Shown here piece after piece: positions 53,334 through 62,575 of a stretch of 64,000 bases of DNA. Source of the stretch: Ciceribacter sp. L1K22. GTDB lineage: Bacteria > Pseudomonadota > Alphaproteobacteria > Rhizobiales > Rhizobiaceae. Position numbers and translations under genes: made by a program. The stretch covers positions 2,648,030 through 2,712,029 of the forward strand of contig NZ_JAGFPK010000001.1 of the NCBI RefSeq assembly GCF_017599385.1, read 5' to 3'. Below the pieces are notes generated by a model, which saw only the letters and a program-made list of their open reading frames with translations, had not been told where the DNA came from and made no database searches. Every line of letters starts with the position of its first letter. Positions within the stretch are counted from its first letter, which is position 1.

Positions 53334-53933
53334 TTACCGTAGCATCGGCCAGAGGCTGGCCACCAGCAGCACCGCCATGGTGATGTTGAACCACTTGAGC
53401 CTGACGGGCACCGACAGCCAGTCCCGCAGAACAGACCCGAAGCCGGCCCAGGTCGACACGCTCGGCAGGTTGACGGCCGCGAACACGAGCCCGATGACGA
53501 TCACGCTGAAGACGTAGCGGCCGGGCGTCGGATCGGCATAGGTCGCCATGGCCGTCACGGCCATCACCCATGCCTTGGGATTGACCCACTGGAAGGCGGC
53601 AGCGCCAAGGAACGTCATCGGCCGCGCGGCCCCTCCACCCTCCGAGAGGCTGCGCGACGTTCCGATCTTCCAGGCGATATAGACGAGGTACAAGCCGCCG
53701 GCGATCTTGAGGGCAGTATAGAGAAGAGGCACAGTCGCAAGCAGCGCCCCGAGGCCGAAGCCGACGCCGATCAGCAGCGACAGAAACCCGACCCCGATCC
53801 CCAGCATGTGCGGGATCGTCCGCCGGAACCCGAAGTTCACGCCGGAGGCAAACAGCATCATGTTGTTGGGGCCGGGCGTGATCGAGGTCGTGAAGGCAAA
53901 GACGACCAGCGTGGCAAGCGTCGCGAGTTCCAT
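53334..53933 (-). CDS. LysE/RhtB family exporter
   Basis: A 199-residue inner-membrane exporter with about six membrane segments. The family signature is FAFTTSITPGPNNMMLFASG, followed by GFLSLLIGVGFGLGALL and GAAAFQWVNPKAWVMAVTAM. The family exports amino acids such as lysine, homoserine or threonine. It lies 72 bases upstream of the nitrile hydratase operon on the same strand and may be transcribed with it, although a link is not proven. It is divergent from the aldo/keto reductase gene. Confidence 0.88.
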   Translation of the reverse strand: MELATLATLVVFAFTTSITPGPNNMMLFASGVNFGFRRTIPHMLGIGVGFLSLLIGVGFGLGALLATVPLLYTALKIAGGLYLVYIAWKIGTSRSLSEGGGAARPMTFLGAAAFQWVNPKAWVMAVTAMATYADPTPGRYVFSVIVIGLVFAAVNLPSVSTWAGFGSVLRDWLSVPVRLKWFNITMAVLLVASLWPMLR

Positions 53934-54076
53934 GAAATCCTCCGGTATCGAGCCACTGCATTAGCGCCTGCGCTAAGACGCCACCACACGAAAATTGTCA
54001 TGGTGGCAAGCTTCGAACGCATTGTAATGGCGTGCATCTTCTCTAATCTCGGCTCCCGAAGAGGAGATCACACCCG

Positions 54077-54922
54077 ATGCATGACAACCTCCCCACCGTC
54101 ACCCTTGCAAACGGCAGTTCCGTCCCGGCCCTTGGCCTCGGCACATGGAAGATGGGCGAGCAGAAGAGCCGCGAACGGGCGGAGATCGACAGCCTTCGAC
54201 TCGGCATCGATCTCGGCATGACGCTGGTCGACACGGCCGAGATGTACGGCGATGGCGGCGCGGAGATCGTGGTCGGCAAGGCGCTGGAGGACCGCCGCGA
54301 CGACGTCTTCCTCGTCAGCAAGGTCTATCCGTGGAATGCGAGCTTCGAGAAGACGGTCGCCGCCTGCGAGGCAAGCCTGAAGCGTCTCGGCACCGACAGG
54401 CTGGATCTCTATCTGCTGCACTGGCGGGGCGACCATCCGCTCGACGAAACCGTCCGCGCCTTCGAGCACCTGAAACGGCAGGGCAAGATCGAGGCCTGGG
54501 GCGTGTCGAATTTCGATACAGATGATATGGAGGAGTTGTTCGCCGTACCCGATGGCGAAAAATGCGTCGCCAACCAGGTCCTCTACAATCTTGCCCGACG
54601 TGGCATCGAATACGATCTGCTGCCGTGGTGCCAGCAGCACGGCGTCGCCATCATGGCCTATTCGCCGATCGAACAGGGCCGCATTCTCGCAAACCCTGTT
54701 CTCGTCGATATGGCCAAGGCCTATCAGGCCACCCCGGCGCAAATCGCCCTCGCTTTCCTGATGGAACGCGAGGGCGTCATATCGATACCAAAGAGTGCAA
54801 GTCTGAAAAGAATTCAGGAGAACCGGGAGGCGGTGGATGTCGACCTGACGGACGAGGATCTCGCGGTTCTTGATGAGGCCTTTCCACCTCCGGCACGCAA
54901 GGTACCGCTCGAGATGATTTGA
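54077..54922 (+). CDS. Aldo/keto reductase
   Basis: A 281-residue NADPH-dependent reductase with a TIM barrel. The catalytic tetrad is visible as Asp and Tyr in [20 protein letters not shown], Lys in [11 protein letters not shown] and His in [17 protein letters not shown] contacts are in [20 protein letters not shown]. It belongs to the DkgA/YeaE-like group; substrate is unknown. AGGAGA precedes the ATG. It is convergent with the small exported protein gene at 54927. Confidence 0.9.
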   Translation: MHDNLPTVTLANGSSVPALGLGTWKMGEQKSRERAEIDSLRLGIDLGMTLVDTAEMYGDGGAEIVVGKALEDRRDDVFLVSKVYPWNASFEKTVAACEASLKRLGTDRLDLYLLHWRGDHPLDETVRAFEHLKRQGKIEAWGVSNFDTDDMEELFAVPDGEKCVANQVLYNLARRGIEYDLLPWCQQHGVAIMAYSPIEQGRILANPVLVDMAKAYQATPAQIALAFLMEREGVISIPKSASLKRIQENREAVDVDLTDEDLAVLDEAFPPPARKVPLEMI

Positions 54923-54926
54923 GCGA

Positions 54927-55196
54927 TCAGGACGGCATCAGGCAGCTGTCGAGAGAGGTCGTATTGGGATCGCTACCCTCCGGACCGAACTGGTCATAGC
55001 AGTCGAGAGCCCATTCGCTCGCCGCCTCGTCCCATTCCTCGTTCGGTGCGACCGGCAGGCGCACGGTTTTCTGCAGGGTGATCGTCTCCATGGCCGGAAT
55101 GCTGCTGTGGGCCTCGGATGCACTCTGCGCCGCGAGCAAGATCGCGGCGGTGACAAACAAAGAGGTGGCTGCTGACAGTATGATCGGCTTGTTCAT
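54927..55196 (-). CDS. Small exported protein of unknown function
   Basis: An 89-residue protein with a signal peptide (PIILSAATSLFVTAAILLAA, cut after a Ser/Ala-rich stretch). The mature part (ETITLQKTVRLPVAPNEEWD, then WALDCYDQFGPEGSDPN) contains two cysteines that could form a disulfide. ATG 55196 is chosen because GGAAGGA lies 8 bases upstream, whereas the ATG at 55202 touches that site. No family is recognised. Confidence 0.68.
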   Translation of the reverse strand: MNKPIILSAATSLFVTAAILLAAQSASEAHSSIPAMETITLQKTVRLPVAPNEEWDEAASEWALDCYDQFGPEGSDPNTTSLDSCLMPS

Positions 55197-55375
55197 GGTC
55201 ATATCCTTCCGTGCCAAGTAAACGCGCGACCAGCGTTTTTGTTCTGCACCAGGAGAAATGAACCATTCCGGAACGGCCGATTAATCCGCCGTTAACCATA
55301 TTCTTCACATGCAAGCGCCCGCTTCTCATCGAAGCGGGCGCATTCTTCTTGGCGACGACTATAAGACGCCGAAAA

Positions 55376-55948
55376 TTACATACCTTGCGAGCCGCGGTTC
55401 ATGGCCGCGATGCCGGTGCGGCAGATTTCGTTCAACCCAAGCGGCTTCATGATCGCCACGAACTGGTCGATCTTGGAGGACTTGCCGGTCAGCTCGAAGA
55501 TGAAGTGGTCGACGGTCGCGTCCACCACCTTCGCATGAAAGGCATCGGCGAGACGCAGCGTCTCGGCCCGCATGTCCCCGGAGGACACCACCTTTATCAG
55601 CGCCACCTCGCGCTCGATCGGCCGCTCCTGCCCAAGCTCGCGCGCCCGGACCGTCAGGTCGACGACCCGGTGCACCGGCACGATGCGCTCGAGCTGCGCC
55701 TTGATCTGTTCGAGCACGCTTGACGTCCCGCGGGTCACGATGGTGATCCGGGAGAGATGCGCCTCGTGCTCGGTCTCGGAAACCGTCAGGCTTTCGATGT
55801 TGTAGCCACGGCCGGAAAACAGGCCGATGACGCGGGCGAGAACGCCCGGCTCGTTGTCGACGAGCACCGAGAGTGTGTGGCTCTCGATGACAGCCGTTTC
55901 CTTGGCAATGAAATAGGCCGAACCGGTCGGCTGAAGATGTGCGTTCAT
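55376..55948 (-). CDS. ilvH: Acetolactate synthase small (regulatory) subunit
   Basis: A 190-residue regulatory subunit that binds valine and activates IlvI. The ACT domain is HTLSVLVDNEPGVLARVIGL, then FSGRGYNIESLTVSETEH; the C-terminal domain contains ELTGKSSKIDQFVAIMKPLG. ATG 55948 with GAAGGAAG upstream is preferred over the longer open frame. The gene follows ilvI by 16 bases and belongs to the same attenuated operon. Confidence 0.94.
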   Translation of the reverse strand: MNAHLQPTGSAYFIAKETAVIESHTLSVLVDNEPGVLARVIGLFSGRGYNIESLTVSETEHEAHLSRITIVTRGTSSVLEQIKAQLERIVPVHRVVDLTVRARELGQERPIEREVALIKVVSSGDMRAETLRLADAFHAKVVDATVDHFIFELTGKSSKIDQFVAIMKPLGLNEICRTGIAAMNRGSQGM

Positions 55949-55964
55949 GGTCTTCTTCCTTCGG

Positions 55965-57758
55965 TCAGACGAGCTGGCGGCCCTTGGCGTCGATGGCATT
56001 GGCGACAACTTCGTCGGTCGCCTCGTCCGGCAGCAGCATTTCATTATGCGCCTTGCCCGACGGGATCATCGGGAAGCAGTTGGCGAGGTTGGCGACGCGG
56101 CAGTCGAAGATGACGGGCTTCTTCACGTCGATCATCTCCTGGATCGCCCCGTCGAGATCGTCAGGCTTCTCGCAGCGCAGGCCGACCGCGCCATAGGCTT
56201 CCGCCAGTTTGACGAAGTCGGGCATCGCTTCCGTATAGGAGTTCGACAGCCGGTTGCCGTGCAGGAGCTGCTGCCACTGGCGCACCATGCCCATGTACTG
56301 GTTGTTCAGGATGAAGATTTTGATCGGCGCCTCGTACTGGATCGCCGCCGACATTTCCTGGATGCACATCTGGATCGACGCGTCGCCGGCAATGTCGATG
56401 ACGAGGCTTTCCGGATGCGCGATCTGCACGCCGAGCGCCGCAGGCAGGCCGTAGCCCATCGTGCCGAGGCCGCCCGAGGTCATCCAGCGGTTGGGCTGTT
56501 CGAATCCGTAGAACTGTGCCGCCCACATCTGGTGCTGGCCGACTTCGGTCGTGATGTAGGTATCGCGATCCTTGGTCAGTTCATAAAGCCGCTGCAGCGC
56601 GTATTGCGGCATGATCACGTCCTTGGCCGGGGTATAGGCGAAGGAATTGCGTGCCCGCCACTTGGCGATGCTGTCACGCCATTCGGCCGTCTGCGAGGCC
56701 TCCGGCTTCTTCGGCAACGCGCGCCAGGCGCGGACCATGTCTTCCAGAATGCTGCCGACATCGCCAAGGATCGGCACGTCGACCCGGACGTTCTTGTTGA
56801 TCGACGACGGATCGATATCGATATGGATCTTCTTCGAGTTCGGCGAGAACGCATTGAGACGACCCGTGATGCGATCGTCGAAGCGGGCGCCGATGCAAAC
56901 CATGACGTCGCAGTCGTGCATCGCCATGTTGGCCTCGTAGGACCCGTGCATGCCGAGCATGCCAAGCCAGTTCTTGCCCGATGCCGGATAGCAGCCGAGG
57001 CCCATCAGCGTCGAAGTGATCGGGAAATCAGTGAGACCGACCAGATCGCGCAACAGCTTGGAGGCTTCCGGACCCGAATTCACGACGCCGCCGCCCGAAT
57101 AGATGATTGGCCGGCGCGCGTTTGCCATCAGCTCGACGGCAGCCTGGATGGCACGCGCATCGCCCTTCAGCTTCGGCTGGTAGCTGCTCTGGATCTTGTG
57201 CGTTTCTGGCGGCGTGTAGGTTCCGGTGGCGAACTGGATGTCCTTGGGAACATCGACGAGAACAGGACCGGGACGGCCCGACTGGGCGATGCGGAACGCC
57301 TCGTGGATGATGCTGGCAAGCTCGTTGACGTCCTTGACCAGCCAGTTGTGCTTCGTGCAGGGCCGGGTAATGCCGACGGTGTCGCACTCCTGGAAGGCGT
57401 CGGAGCCGATCAGCGAGGTCGGAACCTGGCCGGAAATGCAGACCAGCGGAACGCTGTCCATCAGCGCATCCTGAAGCGGCGTGACCGCATTTGTCGCGCC
57501 GGGGCCCGAGGTGACGAGCATGACGCCGACCTTGCCGGTCGACCGCGCATAGCCTTCCGCCGCGTGACCGGCGCCCTGCTCGTGGCGGACGAGGATGTGC
57601 TGGATCTCTTCCTGCTGGAAGATCTCGTCATAGATCGGAAGCACGGCGCCGCCCGGATACCCGAAGATATGCTCGACGCCATTGTCCTTGAGCGCCCGCA
57701 AAACGATTTCCGCGCCCGTCATCTGATTGTCTGTACCCGTCATGCCTCTTCCCGTCAT
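55965..57758 (-). CDS. ilvI: Acetolactate synthase large (catalytic) subunit
   Basis: About 597 residues of thiamine-diphosphate enzyme making acetolactate and acetohydroxybutyrate, the first common step of Val, Leu and Ile synthesis. Conserved parts are HIFGYPGGAVLPIYDEI, the catalytic Glu in RHEQGAGHAAEGYARSTG, SGPGATNAVTPLQDALMD and the cofactor motif GDASIQMCIQEMSAAIQ with ILNNQYMGMVRQW. The frame is open to 57806, but that ATG abuts the attenuator T-run and has no ribosome site. ATG 57758 (AAGAG upstream) or 57743 is more likely. An Ile/Val/Leu-rich leader peptide and hairpins lie upstream. Confidence 0.93.
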   Translation of the reverse strand: MTGRGMTGTDNQMTGAEIVLRALKDNGVEHIFGYPGGAVLPIYDEIFQQEEIQHILVRHEQGAGHAAEGYARSTGKVGVMLVTSGPGATNAVTPLQDALMDSVPLVCISGQVPTSLIGSDAFQECDTVGITRPCTKHNWLVKDVNELASIIHEAFRIAQSGRPGPVLVDVPKDIQFATGTYTPPETHKIQSSYQPKLKGDARAIQAAVELMANARRPIIYSGGGVVNSGPEASKLLRDLVGLTDFPITSTLMGLGCYPASGKNWLGMLGMHGSYEANMAMHDCDVMVCIGARFDDRITGRLNAFSPNSKKIHIDIDPSSINKNVRVDVPILGDVGSILEDMVRAWRALPKKPEASQTAEWRDSIAKWRARNSFAYTPAKDVIMPQYALQRLYELTKDRDTYITTEVGQHQMWAAQFYGFEQPNRWMTSGGLGTMGYGLPAALGVQIAHPESLVIDIAGDASIQMCIQEMSAAIQYEAPIKIFILNNQYMGMVRQWQQLLHGNRLSNSYTEAMPDFVKLAEAYGAVGLRCEKPDDLDGAIQEMIDVKKPVIFDCRVANLANCFPMIPSGKAHNEMLLPDEATDEVVANAIDAKGRQLV

Positions 57759-57805
57759 ATTTTCTCTTGGAGTTTTGGGATGGGGTGCTACCCCGGTTTC
57801 GGCCA

Positions 57806-57887
57806 TAAAAAAAGGCCCCTTCGAGGAGCCTGTCTTCTAGCGCATGGGTGGCTGTCGCCGGATGGTTACACCATCCTGCCCATGCGC
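57806..57887 (-). promoter_or_regulatory. ilvI transcription attenuator
   Basis: On the minus strand, an outer 9-bp stem (57887-57879 with 57848-57840) encloses a 7-bp hairpin (57876-57870 with 57866-57860). Both are followed by a terminator hairpin (57831-57825 with 57819-57813) and seven T residues (57813-57807). The terminator stem contains a G-U pair only when read as minus-strand RNA, which supports its strand. The upstream arm overlaps the end of a leader peptide gene, as expected for ribosome-controlled attenuation. Confidence 0.85.
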
Positions 57888-57922
57888 CTTCCCACCACGA
57901 TAAGAACGATCGAGTTTGCCAT
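57866..57922 (-). CDS. ilvI leader peptide
   Basis: An 18-codon open frame, MANSIVLIVVGRRMGRMV, ending in TAA inside the loop of the attenuator hairpin. Six consecutive codons are Ile-Val-Leu-Ile-Val-Val (57910-57893), exactly the amino acids made by the downstream pathway. Ribosome stalling there when branched-chain tRNAs are uncharged would keep the first hairpin from forming. The ATG lacks a clear ribosome site; the frame is open further upstream to an ATG that would give about 42 residues, so the start is uncertain. Confidence 0.8.
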   Translation of the reverse strand: MANSIVLIVVGRRMGRMV

Positions 57923-58064
57923 GGGCGAAGTGATAGCCAGAAATATCCGATCCGTCAACGAACAATCGGCGCAATTATCTTTCCCTCTCACCATACCGTC
58001 GAAAGCCCTACACCTCTTGTTAACGCACCCCCGCTAGGCTCTCGCGAGCAGGGAGAAGTCCGTA

Positions 58065-60161
58065 TTGCGTAACAACGATCTCCACACGTCCGGATCCGCC
58101 GGCGAGTTGGACCGCCGCAACACCATGGCGCCGGGCAACCGGCTGCTGGGTCGCGTCGTCGCATGCAACGGTTCGCGCGCGACCATCGCCGCTGTCGCGG
58201 AAGAAGGCGGTACCGATCTCACCGAACTCTGGTCCGTTGGTCGCCTGATCTCCATCAGCGTCGGCGAAAACCGTGTGGTCGCGCTGGCATTCTCCATGCA
58301 CACGGAAGCCCACGCCTGGGGCGAAGGTGCAGACAACACCTTCCTGATCGAGGTCGAACTCCTTGGCGAGGTCTACAAGGCCCCTTCGGGCCGCGACGAG
58401 TTCACGACCGGCATTTCACGTTATCCCTATCTCGGCGCCATTGCCCATCGCATCCGCGCCGCCGACCTCCTGCGCATCTACGAAAGCCGCCAGGGCAATC
58501 ATTGCGTCATCGGCAAGCTGACGCAGGATGAGTCGATCGACGCGACGATCCACATCCCGTCGATGCTCTCCAAGCATTTCGCCGTCGTCGGCTCGACCGG
58601 TGTCGGCAAGTCGACCGCCGTCTCGCTGCTGCTCCACAAGGCGATCGAGAGCGACCCGAAGCTGCGCGTCCTGATCCTCGACCCGCACAATGAGTTCGCC
58701 GCCGCCTTCCCCAACGATGCGGTCGTCATCGACACCGATACGCTCGACCTACCCTTCTGGCTGATGAAGCTCGACGAATTCGCCGAGGTGCTGTTCCGCG
58801 GCCGCCCGCCGGTCGCGGAGGAACTCGACATCCTCCGCGACGTGCTGCCCGAAGCCAAGCGCGCCTTCCGCGGTTCCGATTCGAGCCTGATGCGTCGCCA
58901 GACGGAAAAAAGCTCGATCACCGCTGATACGCCGGTGCCCTATCGCATGGCCGACCTGCTCGCCCTGATCGATGAGCGTATCGGACGCCTGGAAGGTCGC
59001 GGCGAAAAGCCGTTCCTCCGCTCGCTGAAGATGCGCGTCATCTCGGCGATCAACGATCCGCGCTACCACTTCATGTTCTCCAACAACACGATCAACGACA
59101 CGATCATGGAGACCATCGCCCACATCTTCCGCATTCCGGGTGACGGCCGCCCGATCTCGACCTTCCAGCTCGCCGGTATCCCGTCGGAAGTGGTGAACTC
59201 CGTCGCCTCCGTGCTCTGCCGCATGGCCTTTGAGATCGCGCTCTGGTCCAATGGCGCGATCCATATGCTGGTCGTCTGCGAGGAAGCCCACCGCTACGTG
59301 CCGGCCGATCCCAATCTCGGCTTCTTCCCGACCCGCCAGGCGATCGCCCGCATCGCCAAGGAGGGCCGAAAGTACGGCGTTTCGCTCGGCATCATCACGC
59401 AGCGCCCCGGCGAACTGGACCAGACGATCCTGTCGCAGTGCTCGACGCTGTTCGCCATGCGTCTCTCCAACGACCGCGACCAGGAAATCATCCGCTCGGC
59501 GATCCCCGATTCGTCGATCTCCACCACCAGCTTCATCTCCTCGATCGGCAATGGAGAGGCGATTGCGTTCGGCGAGGCCATCGCGGTTCCCATGCGCATG
59601 CGCTTCTCGCGCGTCGAGGAACAATACCTGCCGAAGGCGAATGGCGTCAGCGCCAAGACCACCGAGGAGACGCCTGACACCGTCGACCTGCGCAACGTCG
59701 TCGCCCGGATGCGCGCCGTCAGCGGCGGCCCCGACATTTCGGCCTTCCAGCAGAGTTACGAGGCCGCCGCCTCGCGGCAGCCGGGGGATGACGACGACGA
59801 TCGCGACGAAAGCGTCCTGCCCGACAGCCGCGACCTGCGCGCCGCCCATGCCGCCCTGTCGTCGCCAGCCCTGTCGCCACCATCCCTGTCATCCCCCGCA
59901 ATGTCGTCTCCCGCACCGGCACAGGCCGCCGCTCCGCTCGAATCCTACCGATCCGACATGCTCCCCCGTGCCGAGGTGGCGGCAGCAGCGGCGCCCCGGC
60001 CGGATTTCGTCGAGATCCGCCGCGATCTGTCCCAGCCCAGCCTCCGTCGCTCCACCGACGGCGCCCAGGAGCCCGCGCCATCCCTCCGCCGGGAACCGGG
60101 CACGTCCCTGCGCGAAAGCATCCTCAGAAAGCCGCTGTCGAGCCTCTACGACAAGGATTGA
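58065..60161 (+). CDS. HerA-like ATP-binding protein (DUF87) with low-complexity tail
   Basis: A 698-residue ATPase of the HerA/FtsK superfamily. An N-terminal HAS-barrel-like domain (to about residue 130) precedes the motor: Walker A is VVGSTGVGKSTAVSLLL, Walker B is MLVVCEEAHRYVP, and GIITQRPGELDQTILSQCST with MRLSNDRDQEII provides sensor and arginine-finger regions. Archaeal HerA pumps DNA together with the NurA nuclease; no NurA-like gene is adjacent. The last 130 residues are Ser/Pro/Ala-rich (SSPALSPPSLSSPAMSSPA) and likely disordered. Translation appears to start at TTG 58065, with GGGAGA 7 bases upstream. Confidence 0.85.
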   Translation: MRNNDLHTSGSAGELDRRNTMAPGNRLLGRVVACNGSRATIAAVAEEGGTDLTELWSVGRLISISVGENRVVALAFSMHTEAHAWGEGADNTFLIEVELLGEVYKAPSGRDEFTTGISRYPYLGAIAHRIRAADLLRIYESRQGNHCVIGKLTQDESIDATIHIPSMLSKHFAVVGSTGVGKSTAVSLLLHKAIESDPKLRVLILDPHNEFAAAFPNDAVVIDTDTLDLPFWLMKLDEFAEVLFRGRPPVAEELDILRDVLPEAKRAFRGSDSSLMRRQTEKSSITADTPVPYRMADLLALIDERIGRLEGRGEKPFLRSLKMRVISAINDPRYHFMFSNNTINDTIMETIAHIFRIPGDGRPISTFQLAGIPSEVVNSVASVLCRMAFEIALWSNGAIHMLVVCEEAHRYVPADPNLGFFPTRQAIARIAKEGRKYGVSLGIITQRPGELDQTILSQCSTLFAMRLSNDRDQEIIRSAIPDSSISTTSFISSIGNGEAIAFGEAIAVPMRMRFSRVEEQYLPKANGVSAKTTEETPDTVDLRNVVARMRAVSGGPDISAFQQSYEAAASRQPGDDDDDRDESVLPDSRDLRAAHAALSSPALSPPSLSSPAMSSPAPAQAAAPLESYRSDMLPRAEVAAAAAPRPDFVEIRRDLSQPSLRRSTDGAQEPAPSLRREPGTSLRESILRKPLSSLYDKD

Positions 60162-61063
60162 GCGGCCGCCGGATCGACCCGCTGCCAGCTCTCGTCCATC
60201 TGGTTGCGGAACCATGTCATCTGCCGCTTGGCATATTGCCGCGTCGCCGCCGATGCCGTCTCGATCACTTGGGACCGCGTCATCTCGCCTTTCAACATTG
60301 CCGCAATCTGCGACACCCCGATCGCCTTCATCGCCGGCACGGCGAGCGGCAGGTCAAGCGCAAGCAGCGCCTCGACCTCCTCCACTGCCCCCTCGTCCAG
60401 CATCTTGGCGAACCGCCGGTTGATGCGGTCGGCAAGCACGGTCCGGTCCGGCAGGACGACAAGCTTCCTCGCCCGCGCCGGATCGACGATCACGGGACCG
60501 CCGGAAGACTGCAAGTCGGCGATCGACCGACCGGTCGCTTCAAGAACCTCCAGCGCCCGGACAATCCGCTGCCCGTCCGTCGCGCCCAGCCGTGCCGCCA
60601 CGGCGGGATCGCGGGCCGCAAGCTCCCGATGCAGGATCTCCGCCCCCTCTTCCACCAGCCGCCCCCGCAGCCGCGTGCGCACATCCTCCGGAATGGCCGG
60701 CATCTCCGACAGCCCGCCGGTCAGCGCCTTGAAATAGAGTCCCGTCCCGCCGACGATGACAGGCAGCCGCCGTTCCGCTTTCAGCCGTTGGAGCAGCGGC
60801 CCAATCTCCCGCAGCCAGTCGCCCGTCGAATAGGACGTCGCCGGATCGACATGCCCGTAAAGCCGGTGCTCGATCCCCTCCATATCCTCCGCCGAAGGAC
60901 GCGCCGTCACCACGCGCAGCACGCCGTAGACCTGCATGCTGTCGGCATTGATGACGACGCCGCCATGGCGTTTGGCGAGATCGAGCGCCAGCGCGGACTT
61001 GCCGCTGGCGGTCGGCCCGGTTATCAGGATCGCGTCCGGTTCTGTTGCGGGGTTCTTCATCAT
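60146..61063 (-). CDS. miaA: tRNA dimethylallyltransferase
   Basis: A 305-residue enzyme that adds a dimethylallyl group to A37 of tRNAs reading UNN codons. The P-loop is ILITGPTASGKSALALDLA; VINADSMQVYGVLRVVTARP, the substrate motif GGTGLYFKALTGGLSEMP and ATRQYAKRQMTWFRNQ are conserved. ATG 61063 or 61060 is the start; these share the CATG at 61061-61064 with the divergent serB start. Its 3' end overlaps the HerA-like gene by 16 bases. Confidence 0.94.
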   Translation of the reverse strand: MMKNPATEPDAILITGPTASGKSALALDLAKRHGGVVINADSMQVYGVLRVVTARPSAEDMEGIEHRLYGHVDPATSYSTGDWLREIGPLLQRLKAERRLPVIVGGTGLYFKALTGGLSEMPAIPEDVRTRLRGRLVEEGAEILHRELAARDPAVAARLGATDGQRIVRALEVLEATGRSIADLQSSGGPVIVDPARARKLVVLPDRTVLADRINRRFAKMLDEGAVEEVEALLALDLPLAVPAMKAIGVSQIAAMLKGEMTRSQVIETASAATRQYAKRQMTWFRNQMDESWQRVDPAAAQSLS

Positions 61064-61952
61064 GGCCTTCGTTGCCACGCTTATCGCCAATCCGTCAAAT
61101 CCCGTCCTCAGCCCAGCCCTTGGAGAAAAGGCGGCCGAGGCGGTCGGCGCCGCTGGCCTCTACTGGCTGGCGGACGGCATCGCCTGTGACATCGCGCTGA
61201 AGGACGGCTCGGATCCCGCTCAGGTCGAATCGACGCTGCGCACGCTGCTTGCAGGAATGCCCGTCGATCTGGCGGTGCAGGATCAGGAAACCCGCCGCAA
61301 GCGCTTCCTGATCGCCGACATGGATTCGACCATGATCGGTCAGGAATGCATCGACGAACTCGCCGCCGAAGTCGGCCTTAAGGAAAAAGTGTCCGCCATC
61401 ACCGCCCGCGCGATGAACGGCGAGATCGAATTCGAGCCGGCCCTGCGCGAACGCGTCGCGCTTCTGAAAGGCCTGCCGGTCACCGTCGTCGATGAGGTCA
61501 TCGCCAGGCGCATCACGCTGACATCAGGCGGGCCGGAACTGATCGCCACCATGAAGGCCAGGGGGCATTACACCGCTCTCGTCTCCGGCGGCTTCACCGT
61601 CTTCACCACCCGCATCGCCGCCACGCTCGGCTTCGACGAAAACCGCGCCAACATCCTGATGGAAAAGGACGGCCACCTCACCGGCGAAGTCGCGGAACCG
61701 ATTTTGGGCAAGCAGGCCAAGGTCGACGCCCTCATCGACATCACCGCCCGCCTCGGCATCGAGCCCGCCGATGCCATCGCTGTCGGCGATGGAGCCAACG
61801 ATCTCGGCATGCTGCATCTCGCCGGCGCCGGAGTCGCCCTGCATGCCAAGCCCGCCGTCGCGGCGGAAGCGAAAATCCGCCTCGATCATGCCGATCTGAC
61901 CGGCCTCCTCTACCTGCAGGGCTACCGCAAGACCGACTTCGTGACGCCATGA
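61062..61952 (+). CDS. serB: Phosphoserine phosphatase
   Basis: A 296-residue HAD-family enzyme giving L-serine from phosphoserine. After an 85-residue N-terminal regulatory part, motif I is IADMDSTMIGQECIDELA (two Asp), motif II is ALVSGGF and motif III is AVGDGANDLGML. The ATG overlaps the miaA start on the opposite strand by two bases, and no ribosome site is visible upstream, so translation may be leaderless. It overlaps the GNAT gene by 4 bases. Confidence 0.94.
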   Translation: MAFVATLIANPSNPVLSPALGEKAAEAVGAAGLYWLADGIACDIALKDGSDPAQVESTLRTLLAGMPVDLAVQDQETRRKRFLIADMDSTMIGQECIDELAAEVGLKEKVSAITARAMNGEIEFEPALRERVALLKGLPVTVVDEVIARRITLTSGGPELIATMKARGHYTALVSGGFTVFTTRIAATLGFDENRANILMEKDGHLTGEVAEPILGKQAKVDALIDITARLGIEPADAIAVGDGANDLGMLHLAGAGVALHAKPAVAAEAKIRLDHADLTGLLYLQGYRKTDFVTP

Positions 61953-62521
61953 CCGTGATCCTGGAAACGGAACGGCTGATCCTGCGCAACTGGCGCGACG
62001 AGGACCGCGACCTCTTCCGCGAGATCAACCGCGATCCGAAGGTGATGGAGTTCTTTCCCTGGCGGCGAACCCATGAAGAGGCCGACGCCATGCTGGAGCG
62101 CGTCCGCGCCATGATCGACGCCACCGGCCTCGGCTTCTACGCCATAGAGGAGAAGGAGAGCGGCGATCCCGTCGGATTCTGCGGCCTCGGCCCCGCCATG
62201 GTGACACCCGTCATGCCGGAGGAGACAATCGAGATTGGCTGGCGGCTGGCAACCCGCTACTGGGGCAAGGGCTACGCCACAGAGGCCGCCACCGCCGCCC
62301 TCCGCTACGGCTTCATAGACCACGGACTGGAGGCGATCGTCTCCTTCGCCGTCGCCGGAAATACCCGCTCGACATCCGTCATGAAGCGCATCGGCCTCCG
62401 TCGCCTCGAAAGCCTCGATTTCGATCACCCCCGCGTGCCCGATACCCATCCGCACCTGAAGCGGCACGTCGTCTACGGCATCACCGCCGGCGCCTGGCGC
62501 GAAGCGCAGCCCTCGGCCTGA
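61949..62521 (+). CDS. GNAT family N-acetyltransferase (RimJ/RimL type)
   Basis: A 190-residue acetyltransferase of the RimJ/RimL-like group: ILETERLILRNWRDEDRDLF at the N-terminus, IEIGWRLATRYWGKGYATEA at the acetyl-CoA site and AVAGNTRSTSVMKRIGLRRL near the C-terminus. The acceptor may be a ribosomal protein or small amine; it is unknown. It is coupled to serB by a 4-base overlap. A terminator between it and the protease gene serves the opposite strand. Confidence 0.87.
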   Translation: MTVILETERLILRNWRDEDRDLFREINRDPKVMEFFPWRRTHEEADAMLERVRAMIDATGLGFYAIEEKESGDPVGFCGLGPAMVTPVMPEETIEIGWRLATRYWGKGYATEAATAALRYGFIDHGLEAIVSFAVAGNTRSTSVMKRIGLRRLESLDFDHPRVPDTHPHLKRHVVYGITAGAWREAQPSA

Positions 62522-62551
62522 AACGAAACGGCCGCCCCAAAGGACGGCCGT
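62521..62551 (-). terminator. Intrinsic terminator after the DegP-type gene
   Basis: On the minus strand, a 10-bp stem (62551-62542 with 62537-62528, one U-G pair) with a 4-base loop is followed by TTCGTTT. It lies 24 bases after the protease stop. Confidence 0.75.
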
Positions 62552-62575
62552 GGTCTCTCTGCATAGAAGGCGCCG

